From: Gammaproteobacteria bacterium
GTDB taxonomy: Bacteria > Pseudomonadota > Gammaproteobacteria > DSM-16500
Direction: 5' to 3'
Assembly: GCA_013287085.1 (NCBI GenBank)
Contig: JABDEM010000005.1
Span: forward strand, 1-57,095
DNA: 57,095 bases
Shown: one piece after another, positions 32,860-41,865 of the stretch
Layout: each line of letters starts with the position of its first letter
Numbering within the stretch: position 1 is the first letter of the stretch
Position numbers and translations under genes: made by a program
The notes under the pieces: generated by a model
Databases searched by the model: none
Told to the model about the DNA's origin: nothing
Seen by the model: only the letters and a program-made list of their open reading frames with translations

Positions 32860-35762
32860 TCTTCCAACTCAACAAAAGCAGGTATCAATGGAAAATAAAG
32901 TCCCAGCTTTATCGGCCGGGGATCCAGCTGTTGCATCACAGTGTAATATTGTTGCAATTGTTTGCTGTGCTTTTCTTTTTCTATGAACAGAGAGGTTTTG
33001 TAATCAATAATCCAGCGAATACCTTTTTCATCTACAAAGGTACGGTCGATAATAAATTGCTTAGGTACATCATTGACAAGAGCGGTAACTGCAAATTCAG
33101 ATTTTGCTTCAAGATGAGGATGGATAATCCATTGGCCTTTGGGATCATTGGATATGTTTTTAATCGCTTGTTGAATGGTTTCTATCGCAGTATCCAGGCT
33201 TTTCTTTGGTAAGCCTAAAAATAATAATTGGTTTTTTAGGGCGGCATAATTAATTTCTTTGCCGTGACATAATTTTTCAATTTGTTGATGGATCACAGTC
33301 CCAATAATTCTTGCGGTTTCATCTAATAAAGTAAAACCGGGAGGGTTTTGATGAATAGTAATAGTACTTTCAGGTGGTTTTATAGGATTTTCCCAAGTGG
33401 ATACTAAGCGTTTAAATAAAGGTGCTGTAAAAACAGGTTTAGTAGAAGTTTTAGCTTCCAAATTATTAAAAGAAACTTCGTGCTCAATAGACGGCCAAAT
33501 TTTTTGTAATAAACTATTGCTTGAGATTTTCTTTTCAGCAGAAAAAAATAAATGTAATTCGGATTTAGCGCGAGTGGCTGCAACATATAATAAACGGCTG
33601 GTTTCATAATCAGATTTGATTGCTTGTTGGCGTTTAATATAATTATAAGTGGCATTGCTTTCTTCGCCCACGGCGTTCAATGGCGCCATAATAAGCTTTT
33701 GGTCGGTTTGTTCTAACCATAATAATAATTGTTTTTCATCGTAAGCTGCGCGGGCTTCTAAATGAGGCAAGATCACAGCATCAAATTCTAATCCTTTGGC
33801 ATTATGAATTGTCATAATTTGAACTTGAGCAGTTTTGCCATTTTGAGAGGATGCGTATAATCTTAAAATGGCCTGATCAATTGAGTCTAAATTAGTAATA
33901 TCAGACCCTGAGTCTAAGTCTTGTAGGCGCTTAAAAAATGTTGAGGCATCATCTAGATCTGTGATTTGATCACAAGCGGCTGGGCCTCCTAAAAGATGCC
34001 AAGTATTTTCAACCCAGTTGGATAATGACAAGCGTCTACGATTAGCGAGTGCTGTTTCTAAAATAGGAATAATTCTCTTAATTCTAGCTTGGCCGTCTGC
34101 GCTTAAAGGTGCTTTTTGTAATTGTTGCCAAATAGTTTCAGTAGTGGGATTTTTAGAAAGTATTAATAAATCACTTAAAGTTAATCCACACCAAGGGGCG
34201 CGCAAAATGGATAACCAGGCGATGCGATGGCCTGGATGTAATAAGGCTTTAGTTAAGGCTATTAAATCCTGGATAAGTGATCTTGTTTCTAGAGGGTCAA
34301 TATGAATAGCCTGATAGTCAATATGATGACGTTTTAATGCTGGGATAATATCTGCAAGATGGGTGCGTGAGCGAACTAATATAGCAATCGATTTGCCGGG
34401 TTCAAAAGTTTTAATTAATTCGCAAATGCTTTCTGCTTGGTTTGTTTTATTGTGTAACTTCACGCTTGAGTTTGTTTCAGACTTAGCAGACAAACTGGGT
34501 GAAAATGAAATGGCACCCGTTGCAATATTATCGCTTAGTGGAAACGTTGTTTTAAAGTGATCATTAACCCAATTAACCACTTCGGGCGTTGATCTAAAAT
34601 TCATAGATAAGGTTAAAGGTTCTAATTTGACCGGCGGAATACCTAATTTTTGCGCGCGAATAAATAATCCTACTTCCGCTTCGCGAAAACGATAAATAGA
34701 TTGCATAGGATCACCCACGCAAAATAGCGTACGACCATCGCCTGGTTCCCAGCCAAACATTAATTTTTGTAATAAGCGAAATTGATTATTGGATGTATCT
34801 TGAAATTCATCAATTAAAATATGTTTTATTTTATAATCTAAAGCAAGCGCAAGATCAGTAGGATTTTCTTGGGAGCCCAGTGCAAGTAAAGCTGCTTGGG
34901 CGTTTTCTATGTAATCAATTTGATTATATTTTTGAAAAGTTAAACGTAATTCAGCAACTAAGACTTTTAGAATTTCAAGTAAAGCAGAAAGTATTTGCCA
35001 TTCAGACTCTTCATATTGTTTATTAGGCGCTGTGATGAGCGCAATTAAAGTATTTTTTAATTCATCCGTCAGTTCAAAATCCACTTTTAAACGTTTACGC
35101 CATTCTAATTCTTTGGTTAATAAGGGTTGATTAATATCCACATAGGGATATTTTTTCTGAATATTTTCTAATGCGTCTGTTACAATAGAATTTAAATTTT
35201 CTTCTAGATTATCCCTTAAATTAAGAGATATATGCGGTAACCATTGATCTCTCTTTTGCAGCATTTTAATCAGTAAAGATCTTACTTTATTTAAATCATT
35301 ATCTAAATGGACTAGCAATGTTTCTATTGCGGCTGTCCAAGGAAGGTCTTCTTCAAGATGCGTCAAGAAATTTTCTATCGCTTCTTCATAAAGAAGATTA
35401 GGATCGTTGGCTATAGCAGGGGCTGAGCCTACGTGCGATAAAGAAGGCATTCTTGAAGCTAAATAAGCATTTAATGAATCGATGGTTTGAATACGTAACC
35501 TATTAGGGTTTTCTAATAAGTTCCAGGATTTTGGTAAATCTTCTTTATGTAAGGCAGTAATAATTCTGTCACGCATTTCAGCAGCTGACTTTTTGGTAAA
35601 TGTAATCGCTAATATTTCTTCGGGAAATTCTACTGTTTTTAATAATGCTAAAAAACGCTTAGTTAATAATTCTGTTTTGCCAGAACCCGCAGGCGCTTGA
35701 ACGATAAAAGATCGTGTGGGATCTAAGGCTCGTTTTCTTTGGTCACTATCAATGATATTCAT
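32856..35762 (-). CDS. AddA/RecB-like helicase-nuclease (UvrD superfamily)
   Basis: 968 aa. Helicase motifs are in order: Walker A QAPAGSGKTELL (K29), ITFTKKSAAEMRDRI, LIDEFQDTSNNQ (motif II), VGDPMQSIYRFREA (motif III), MTIHNAKGLEFDAVILP (motif V) and LYVAATRAKSELHLF (motif VI). The C-terminus has a RecB-type nuclease domain: FIIDRTFVDEKGIRWIIDYKTS near residue 920. It would unwind and trim double-strand ends for recombinational repair. It overlaps the upstream AddB-like gene by 14 nt, so the pair is coupled. This AddAB-like arrangement takes the place of RecBCD in several gammaproteobacteria; the exact subfamily needs a profile search. Confidence 0.9.
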   Translation of the reverse strand: MNIIDSDQRKRALDPTRSFIVQAPAGSGKTELLTKRFLALLKTVEFPEEILAITFTKKSAAEMRDRIITALHKEDLPKSWNLLENPNRLRIQTIDSLNAYLASRMPSLSHVGSAPAIANDPNLLYEEAIENFLTHLEEDLPWTAAIETLLVHLDNDLNKVRSLLIKMLQKRDQWLPHISLNLRDNLEENLNSIVTDALENIQKKYPYVDINQPLLTKELEWRKRLKVDFELTDELKNTLIALITAPNKQYEESEWQILSALLEILKVLVAELRLTFQKYNQIDYIENAQAALLALGSQENPTDLALALDYKIKHILIDEFQDTSNNQFRLLQKLMFGWEPGDGRTLFCVGDPMQSIYRFREAEVGLFIRAQKLGIPPVKLEPLTLSMNFRSTPEVVNWVNDHFKTTFPLSDNIATGAISFSPSLSAKSETNSSVKLHNKTNQAESICELIKTFEPGKSIAILVRSRTHLADIIPALKRHHIDYQAIHIDPLETRSLIQDLIALTKALLHPGHRIAWLSILRAPWCGLTLSDLLILSKNPTTETIWQQLQKAPLSADGQARIKRIIPILETALANRRRLSLSNWVENTWHLLGGPAACDQITDLDDASTFFKRLQDLDSGSDITNLDSIDQAILRLYASSQNGKTAQVQIMTIHNAKGLEFDAVILPHLEARAAYDEKQLLLWLEQTDQKLIMAPLNAVGEESNATYNYIKRQQAIKSDYETSRLLYVAATRAKSELHLFFSAEKKISSNSLLQKIWPSIEHEVSFNNLEAKTSTKPVFTAPLFKRLVSTWENPIKPPESTITIHQNPPGFTLLDETARIIGTVIHQQIEKLCHGKEINYAALKNQLLFLGLPKKSLDTAIETIQQAIKNISNDPKGQWIIHPHLEAKSEFAVTALVNDVPKQFIIDRTFVDEKGIRWIIDYKTSLFIEKEKHSKQLQQYYTVMQQLDPRPIKLGLYFPLIPAFVELED

Positions 35763-38094
35763 GAGCGCTCACTGTGTAAATTCGACATAAAGAGTGGAGC
35801 TTGCATTGCGCACAGGTTTGATTCGGATGTTTAGGATCAACGGTTGCAATGCCTTCACAGAAATCATTTTCTAGTTTAGATAAAGTAATTTTCCATTGAT
35901 TAAGCTGCGCATCAGAAGCGATATCTAAGCTTTTTAAGCCTATATTATTCGCATGCAATTGCGCAAACGCAATTCCCACTTTGTTAGGCTCGGTTAGGCA
36001 ATATAAGGGTAATTGGGGTTCATTGGGTCTGTCGCCAAACCAATCATTAATATTAACACTCGCACCTGTTTTATAATCAATAATCAATTTTTGTTGGGAT
36101 TCTAAGCTGTCAATACGATCCACTCTTAATTTAATAGAAATTTTATTTAACGTAATCGCACGTTCTTCTTCGAGTGCGACTACTTTAAAATCAGGGCGTA
36201 ATTTTTCTGTTTCTAGCCAATTTAAGATAATTTTAGCTAAACGCTTTTTTTCGATAATATGATATCGCGAATTGTTAAAATTAAAAGATTTATCTATGCA
36301 GTCACTTACTAATTCTGTTAATTCTATTTTAGTTAAAGAAAGTAATTTTTTTTGATCTTTTAATTCTGTCCAAAGGAGCTCTAATGTTTTATGCATAATT
36401 TTGCCTCTATCGAGCGCGCTTAAGCCAGCGATAGGTTCATCAATAGAGGAAGCTTTAAGTCTAAGTTCAGCATAAGCTTTGAAAGGGCAAGCTGCTTGAT
36501 ATTTTAAAATATTCGCACCTCCTTTGGTAATATCATCAGCGGTTATTGCAGGTCCTACTGAATCATTTAATTCTTCTAGGGCGCGGGATTTAAAAATAAT
36601 TTCAGCGCAAGATGAAAAATGAGGCTCAGCTAAAGATATCAAGGGGTAAGATTGAATGAGCGCGCTAGGGCGTAATTTTACATCACCTTCTTCTCGTGCG
36701 GAGCTAAAAATGATGGTGCTGCTGTGTTGTATAAACTGTTGGGTGAGCTTTTTGCAATAGTCTAATTCACGCTCGGCAGAGGCATTGGGCATATTTAATT
36801 TTTTTTGCAATCTCAATGGAATAAAAGGATTAGGTGAGGGTGAGGGGGGCCAAGTCGTATCATTTAATCCCATCACCCAAGCATAATCAAACGTCATGCC
36901 TGCGGCTTCTAATGTCCCTAAAATTTGAATAGGCGCATCTGGTGTTTGTAATTGAAAAATAGTTTTATCAGCCAATAAATTTAAATAATGGTGCGCTTCT
37001 TTTTGGGTGAGTGATTCAGTCATGACATCTAATTTAGAAAATTCTTTTAGTAAGGGCATCCAGCCATTTTGAATCAATTGATATTCTTCGCTATTCACGC
37101 TGCGCTCACCCGGCCATCCCATTAAAGTCAATGACTCATTAAAATGTTTTGCCCATTGGCTTGCTGATAATTTTGTTTTTACACTGATTATTTTGGCGAA
37201 AGGTAATGAATCAAGCTTTAGAGTGGGTTTATTTAATTTTAATAAATCATTTAAGAGTAGAGCACGTTGTTGAGATTCTTTTTCAGCGTCTCCTATAAAA
37301 GGCGAGCGTAAAAGATGACTTATGGTTTCTATAGAAACAACAGGCTTTAGAAGTAATATTTGTAATGCGGTATGAATCAAAGGATACTGATTCAATTTTT
37401 TCCCCGCAGAAATATTACACGGTAAATCTGCAAATATTCGTTGCACTTCATCGCGAATATTTTCTAAATTAGGAATAATACAGCCAATTTTAAGATTAGG
37501 CTGGTAAGTTTTTCTTGCCCAGGCAGCGAGTTGTAATAATTCTTCAGTGCTGTCTTTCACTTCAACTCGGTAAACTTTATGGGTTGGATTTGGGTTTATG
37601 ATTTCTAAATCGCGCTTAAATAGCTTTTTAATTTGCGGTGATAGTTCAATAAACCCACGCAATTCAATCAAATCTTGATTTAACATTAATTTATCAGGCA
37701 AGCTTGCATGATCTAGCCAATTATTTTTTCGACACGTTTGTTCAAATTCACGAGCCCATTTTTGAAAAAGTATGCTTTCTTCCGTAAGACTCATTAAGGG
37801 ATGATCGTAAGAAATATGCCATTGTTTTAAGATGCTCCATGCAGACATAGCTTCTTTCGCTAAACTTGAAATATGTAAGCCAGTATCAGGCCGAATAATT
37901 TCTTCCCACAACCATTGTTCTTGAAACGAGGTAAGTAATAAGGTTTTATCGGAAAGTTGTGTGAGCCATTGATTTTCAAGCCACGTGGCCAGAGGCAAAA
38001 TAGTTGGGGTAGCCCAGGTTTTTTTTCCAACTTCTTGATGTTGTTTAATTAAGGTTGCCGCTAAACGACGATTAGGGGTTAAAAGTGTATTCAT
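35749..38094 (-). CDS. AddB-like PD-(D/E)XK nuclease with iron-sulphur cysteines
   Basis: 781 aa. The N-terminal two-thirds resemble an inactivated superfamily I helicase (TLLTPNRRLAATLIKQHQE, then GTLEAAGMTFDYAWVMGLNDTTWPP); there is no Walker A. The C-terminal nuclease has LRVDRID and LIIDYKTGASV. Four cysteines frame it as in AddB: one in KYQAACPFKAYAELRL and three in CAQCKLHSLC at the end, suggesting a [4Fe-4S] cluster. Together with the AddA-like subunit it should process DNA ends. Its start overlaps the sensor-kinase stop (ATGA) and its end overlaps the AddA-like gene, so all lie on one transcript. Confidence 0.88.
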   Translation of the reverse strand: MNTLLTPNRRLAATLIKQHQEVGKKTWATPTILPLATWLENQWLTQLSDKTLLLTSFQEQWLWEEIIRPDTGLHISSLAKEAMSAWSILKQWHISYDHPLMSLTEESILFQKWAREFEQTCRKNNWLDHASLPDKLMLNQDLIELRGFIELSPQIKKLFKRDLEIINPNPTHKVYRVEVKDSTEELLQLAAWARKTYQPNLKIGCIIPNLENIRDEVQRIFADLPCNISAGKKLNQYPLIHTALQILLLKPVVSIETISHLLRSPFIGDAEKESQQRALLLNDLLKLNKPTLKLDSLPFAKIISVKTKLSASQWAKHFNESLTLMGWPGERSVNSEEYQLIQNGWMPLLKEFSKLDVMTESLTQKEAHHYLNLLADKTIFQLQTPDAPIQILGTLEAAGMTFDYAWVMGLNDTTWPPSPSPNPFIPLRLQKKLNMPNASAERELDYCKKLTQQFIQHSSTIIFSSAREEGDVKLRPSALIQSYPLISLAEPHFSSCAEIIFKSRALEELNDSVGPAITADDITKGGANILKYQAACPFKAYAELRLKASSIDEPIAGLSALDRGKIMHKTLELLWTELKDQKKLLSLTKIELTELVSDCIDKSFNFNNSRYHIIEKKRLAKIILNWLETEKLRPDFKVVALEEERAITLNKISIKLRVDRIDSLESQQKLIIDYKTGASVNINDWFGDRPNEPQLPLYCLTEPNKVGIAFAQLHANNIGLKSLDIASDAQLNQWKITLSKLENDFCEGIATVDPKHPNQTCAQCKLHSLCRIYTVSAHEYH

Positions 38095-39428
38095 ATTGGG
38101 AATAACACATCAAATTGTAATCCTCCGCCCGGTGGCGTCGAAAGTACAATTTTTGCTGAATGGAGTTCAGCAATTTGTTGCACAATAGCAAGACCTAATC
38201 CGCTGCCTGTTTCGGTTGTGCCAAGCACTCTAAAGAAGCGTTCAAAGACACGTTCGCATAATTCCTCAGGAATGCCGGGTCCGCTATCTATCGTTCTAAA
38301 GATAATGTGTTTGCCATCATTTAAAATGGACATTTTAACCGAGCCATTTCTAGGGGTATAACGAATAGCATTATCGACAATATTACTAATTAATATCCCT
38401 AGTGCGGTTTCATTCCCATAAATGACCGCATTTTTTGGCGGAGGCGCTAGTTCAATTTCAATATCTTTCTCAAGCGCTTGAGGCACAAGATAAGCAATAA
38501 TTTCAGTAGCAACTTTATGTAGATCTAAAGGTCTTTCATCATTTAAAGTTTCTTCTTGGCTTAATCGGCTTAAAGTTAATAATTGGGTGACAATATGCGA
38601 GCTTCGATCAACGCCCACGATCATTTTTAATAAAGCATTTTCTCTTTCGGTTTTATTATCAGATTTTAAAGCCACTTGCGCTTGTGTTCTTAAGGCTGCG
38701 AGCGGGGTACGTAATTCGTGAGCCGCATCCCCTGCAAAACGTTTGTTACGATCAAAGGCTAATTTTAAACGTATAAATAATTTATTGAGTTCTGTGACTA
38801 CGGGTTTAATTTCAATAGGGATATCAGAGGCATCTACCGGCTCAAGATAAGTGGATGCGCGATTTGAAATTTCACCCGTCACGCGTATTACAGATCGCAA
38901 CGCTAAACTCACGATAAGCCAAATTAACACACCGAAAATAGGATAACTAATTAGCAAAATATAAGCATTATTGCGTGCAATATCATCGGCTAATTCTCGG
39001 CGTATATCATAGAGTTCAGCAACAATAATTTTATATTCTTTGCTTCTATCATATTGGGTATACAAGCGCCAATTGTCTTTGCCTAATTGCAAATCACTAA
39101 AACCTACGGGTGCATTATTTAAAATATCATTCCAATGAGTTTTAGAATGTAAAACTAAGTGGCCCTTATTATCCCACACCTGGAAAAATAATGATTTTGT
39201 AGTCGTTGATGAAAGCTCTGCTAATTCACTGGTGCTTGGGTGTATATCTTTTGCTTTTTCATGAGTAAATGTTTCTATAAAAGAAAAGAAATTAACTAAT
39301 TGACCATCTAAATAAGGTTGAATAATTTGTTTATCCAGTAAGTAATTCCCGATTGCAGTAATAGAAGACGCAATCGTGATACTAATCAATAGACTGGTTA
39401 ATAAAAATTGTCGAATTGAGTGAATCAT
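38091..39428 (-). CDS. Sensor histidine kinase, QseC/PmrB type
   Basis: 445 aa. One membrane helix at about 8-31, a periplasmic domain of about 120 residues, and a second helix at about 155-178. The dimerisation motif FAGDAAHELRTPLAALRTQ gives the phosphorylated H237. The ATPase domain has N-box NIVDNAIRYTPRNG, G1 DSGPGIPEE and G2 GSGLGLAIVQQIAELH, all complete. The periplasmic part includes ELAE, an ExxE pattern like the Fe(III)-binding motif of PmrB, but one such match is weak evidence. It overlaps the response regulator by 4 nt upstream and the AddB-like gene by 4 nt downstream. Confidence 0.92.
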   Translation of the reverse strand: MIHSIRQFLLTSLLISITIASSITAIGNYLLDKQIIQPYLDGQLVNFFSFIETFTHEKAKDIHPSTSELAELSSTTTKSLFFQVWDNKGHLVLHSKTHWNDILNNAPVGFSDLQLGKDNWRLYTQYDRSKEYKIIVAELYDIRRELADDIARNNAYILLISYPIFGVLIWLIVSLALRSVIRVTGEISNRASTYLEPVDASDIPIEIKPVVTELNKLFIRLKLAFDRNKRFAGDAAHELRTPLAALRTQAQVALKSDNKTERENALLKMIVGVDRSSHIVTQLLTLSRLSQEETLNDERPLDLHKVATEIIAYLVPQALEKDIEIELAPPPKNAVIYGNETALGILISNIVDNAIRYTPRNGSVKMSILNDGKHIIFRTIDSGPGIPEELCERVFERFFRVLGTTETGSGLGLAIVQQIAELHSAKIVLSTPPGGGLQFDVLFPI

Positions 39429-40105
39429 TTGTTCTCTGTATTTTCGTTATTAGGCTCGACTATATAACCAATACCTCGAATGGTTTGAATAAAATCTTGG
39501 CCGAATTTTTTTCTTAAGTTATGAATGTGGACTTCCAGTGCATTGCTATCCACATCATCACCCCAGCCATATAAAGTTTGCATTAAATGTTCTCTGGAAA
39601 TGACGCGGCCACTGTTTTCTAATAATTTGTGTAACAAAGCAAATTCGCGACGTGACACATTAATCATTTCGCCATTTAAGCTAACGGTGTGAGAGGCTGG
39701 ATCTAAGATAATATTTTTATGAGTCAAAGTAGGTTCAGCTCGGGATGAGAATCTGCGTTGCAGCGCTCTTAATCGTGCGCAGAGCTCATCAAGATCAAAA
39801 GGTTTTGTTAAATAATCATCAGCACCATTATCTAAGCCCTTAACTCTATCTTCAACGGATTCACGGGCAGTTAGAATTAAAACCGGGGTGGTGGTGCCAC
39901 GTGAACGAAGATTTTGTAAAACAGTGATCCCGGACAATTTTGGCAAACCCAAATCCAAGACTATTAAATCAAAGGTTTCGCTTTTCAAGGCCTGATCTGC
40001 AGAGGCTCCGTCTTTGAGCCAATCAATGGCATAGCCTGATTGGGTTAAACCTGTCGTAAGTCCATCGCCTAACAATTCATCATCTTCAACTAGCAATATT
40101 CGCAT
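39425..40105 (-). CDS. OmpR-family response regulator, PmrA/QseB type
   Basis: 226 aa. The receiver domain has the acidic pair VEDDE (D8, D9), the phosphoacceptor D51 (LIVLDLGLP) and K101 (YLTKPF). The C-terminal winged helix carries VSRREFALLHKLLENSGRVISREHLMQ and ALEVHIHNLRKKFG. The pattern LLGDGLTTGLTQSGYAIDWLKDG is characteristic of the PmrA/QseB branch. In Legionella and Coxiella, PmrA activates many type IV effector genes. Two PmrA-type promoters in this window (11414 and 30725) are possible targets. No CTTAAG pair lies before this gene, so autoregulation through that box is not evident. Its own name is left open because the branch contains both PmrA and QseB. Confidence 0.92.
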   Translation of the reverse strand: MRILLVEDDELLGDGLTTGLTQSGYAIDWLKDGASADQALKSETFDLIVLDLGLPKLSGITVLQNLRSRGTTTPVLILTARESVEDRVKGLDNGADDYLTKPFDLDELCARLRALQRRFSSRAEPTLTHKNIILDPASHTVSLNGEMINVSRREFALLHKLLENSGRVISREHLMQTLYGWGDDVDSNALEVHIHNLRKKFGQDFIQTIRGIGYIVEPNNENTENK

Positions 40106-40144
40106 GGATTACCCCTTATATGACTTGTATTAAATTTAGCTAAT

Positions 40145-40882
40145 CTAGCGCTGATTAGCAATGGTTCTTAGAAGTTTTAACGGTTTAAAGAAGGATAAAA
40201 CCTCAGGATTGGTGATAAACGATAAATTATAGGGATGCTCTGCATAAAGTCTTTTAATTTCAGCGTGATCAACCAGAGCATCAATTTGATTGGCAATTTT
40301 GCCAAACAAAATAAGATGAATTTGCGGACGTTTTTGAATTAAAAATTCTAAGACATATTTAATAAACGGCTGCCACGCGCGAGCGTCTTTTTGTACGGGA
40401 GTTTCTTGTAAAACTAAAGAAGCGTTTAATAATAAAAACCCGTGGTTTATTAAATTATTAAATAATTCAGGATTAGATTGTATGAATTTTTTTTTGTCTA
40501 ATTGGGCAATGATTTCTTGGGTAGGATTTGAAACGCCTTCTGTTATTAATAACATTTTAATAATGTTACGCATGGAGGTCGCCCGGTTTATAGGTTTGCT
40601 TAAACCTGAAGGTGACCAAAGATCGGTGACTGCCTCATCCCAAAAAGCATAGCCATTGGCAGAGGCTTTACGAGGATAGGGCGATTCCCCTAACAATACA
40701 TAATTGACTTGATCCAAGGGCAGAGTAAATGCATTAAAGATCTTATCAGGCCCTGGTAACCACTGATTGGAGCGTGTTAATTGTTTTAAGTATTCAGAAT
40801 CCACTTGTTTTAACGCTTCTTGAACACAAGCTTTCCAAGTAGGATGGATTTTTTCTAGATTCAATGGATAATAGTCAGTCAT
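40145..40882 (-). CDS. Uracil-DNA glycosylase family 1 homologue with altered active site
   Basis: 245 aa. Alignment with E. coli Ung is clear: GPDKIFNAFTLPLDQVNYVLLGESPYP stands where Ung has the region ending ILGQDPYH. LLLNASLVLQETPVQKDARAW matches the LLLN strand, and EHPYNLS stands at the HPSPLS loop. In the first motif the water-activating Asp is replaced by Ser (S67) and the His by Pro (P70); the leucine-loop HPSPLS is reduced to HPYNLS, although H216 and N153 remain. It could be a weak glycosylase, a DNA-binding relic or a Ung-fold protein with a new role. It precedes the response regulator by 39 nt in a run of repair genes. Confidence 0.75.
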   Translation of the reverse strand: MTDYYPLNLEKIHPTWKACVQEALKQVDSEYLKQLTRSNQWLPGPDKIFNAFTLPLDQVNYVLLGESPYPRKASANGYAFWDEAVTDLWSPSGLSKPINRATSMRNIIKMLLITEGVSNPTQEIIAQLDKKKFIQSNPELFNNLINHGFLLLNASLVLQETPVQKDARAWQPFIKYVLEFLIQKRPQIHLILFGKIANQIDALVDHAEIKRLYAEHPYNLSFITNPEVLSFFKPLKLLRTIANQR

Positions 40883-40903
40883 AGGCTTCTTAAAAGGTGA
40901 TTC

Positions 40904-41086
40904 ATGAATATCGATAAAAACTTGCTGGAAATATTAGCATGCCCTGTATGCAAAGGTGAATTGCTTTATGATTCACATAATCAAGAATTGATCTGCAAAT
41001 TTGATCGATTGGCATATCCGATTGTGGATGAAATCCCTATTATGTTAGAATCTAGAGCTAGGAGATTAGGTGGGGACGAGATTTAA
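40904..41086 (+). CDS. Trm112/YcaR-family small protein
   Basis: 60 aa, full length for the family. The sequence [25 protein letters not shown] and [20 protein letters not shown] is typical of YcaR (UPF0434). Three of the cysteines (C13, C16 and C31) are those seen in most members. Trm112 proteins in eukaryotes activate methyltransferases; the bacterial partner is not fixed. Its start is 21 nt from the divergent glycosylase-like gene. In many gammaproteobacteria it lies with lpxK and kdsB, which are not here. Confidence 0.88.
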   Translation: MNIDKNLLEILACPVCKGELLYDSHNQELICKFDRLAYPIVDEIPIMLESRARRLGGDEI

Positions 41087-41103
41087 TATAAAAGGATTTT
41101 TTT

Positions 41104-41841
41104 ATTAAAAAACCGCTGATTTTTCTGATTATGTGTTTAACCACCCCCTTGGGTTATGCCTTACAGCCTGTGGTTATATTGATGGGCGGTGCAGCGAGTT
41201 CTTTAGGACAGCAATCCCAAACTCTTTCTTTTGATAATACGGTGTTTAATTATCACCCTAATCATTCTTCTGCATTAGTACCTTTAGTGGGTGGCTTTGT
41301 TGGGGCAGAATATGCGTATAACCCATTATGGACCTGGCAGTTTGGATTGGCTTTTTATCGGACAGGCGATTCTTCTGTTAATGGTGAGGAAACTCAAGCG
41401 CCTATGCTAAGTTTGGATGCTATTAATACCTGGAATTATCATTACAAAATTTCAAGCACCCAGTTATTTTTTGAGAATAAATTATTTTTTAATGGGCAAC
41501 AACGTTATCACCCTTATGTGTTAATAGGATTGGGTGAGGGTTTTAATCGTGCTTTTGACTTTCAAGTTACTCCGCAAAATTCAGGGGAAGTAGCGACAGC
41601 TACTTTTGGCAGCAATACGGCCAACGATTTTATTTATATGGTAGGGTTAGGTTTAGATATAGATGTAGTTAAGCAACTGCGTTTAGGCTTGGGTTATCGT
41701 TATGTTTATTTGGGTAAGACTGAGTTTGGAAATGGAATCCTGGATACGGGTGCTGGAGGAAATGTATTTTCTCTTCCCGGTCTTCAGTTTAATGGCTCCT
41801 ATAACCAAGAGGTGTTAGCCCAGTTAACTTATCTCATCTAA
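41104..41841 (+). CDS. Outer-membrane beta-barrel protein, probable AUU start
   Basis: 245 aa if translated from ATT at 41104. The first ATG in frame (41131) would leave only MCLTTPLGYA before the mature part, too short and uncharged for a signal peptide. Starting at ATT gives KKPLIFLIMCLTTPLGYA, a model signal peptide, and AAAGGA sits 7 nt upstream. The frame is closed by a stop at 41089 and contains no ATG, GTG or TTG before 41131. The mature part alternates polar and hydrophobic residues with aromatic girdles (FVGAEYAYNPLWTWQFGLAFYRTG, LGLGYRYVYLG) and ends YNQEVLAQLTYLI. This fits an eight-stranded OmpA/opacity-like barrel. Ligand and function are unknown. It precedes the adhesin-like gene by 24 nt. 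Confidence 0.8.
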   Translation: MKKPLIFLIMCLTTPLGYALQPVVILMGGAASSLGQQSQTLSFDNTVFNYHPNHSSALVPLVGGFVGAEYAYNPLWTWQFGLAFYRTGDSSVNGEETQAPMLSLDAINTWNYHYKISSTQLFFENKLFFNGQQRYHPYVLIGLGEGFNRAFDFQVTPQNSGEVATATFGSNTANDFIYMVGLGLDIDVVKQLRLGLGYRYVYLGKTEFGNGILDTGAGGNVFSLPGLQFNGSYNQEVLAQLTYLI

Positions 41842-41865
41842 TAAATTAGTAATAAGGGAAAATGT

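Noticed and set aside
38555..38585. CTTAAT...CTTAAA pair as a third PmrA box
   Set aside because: It lies inside the sensor-kinase coding region and the spacing is 9 bp, not 11.
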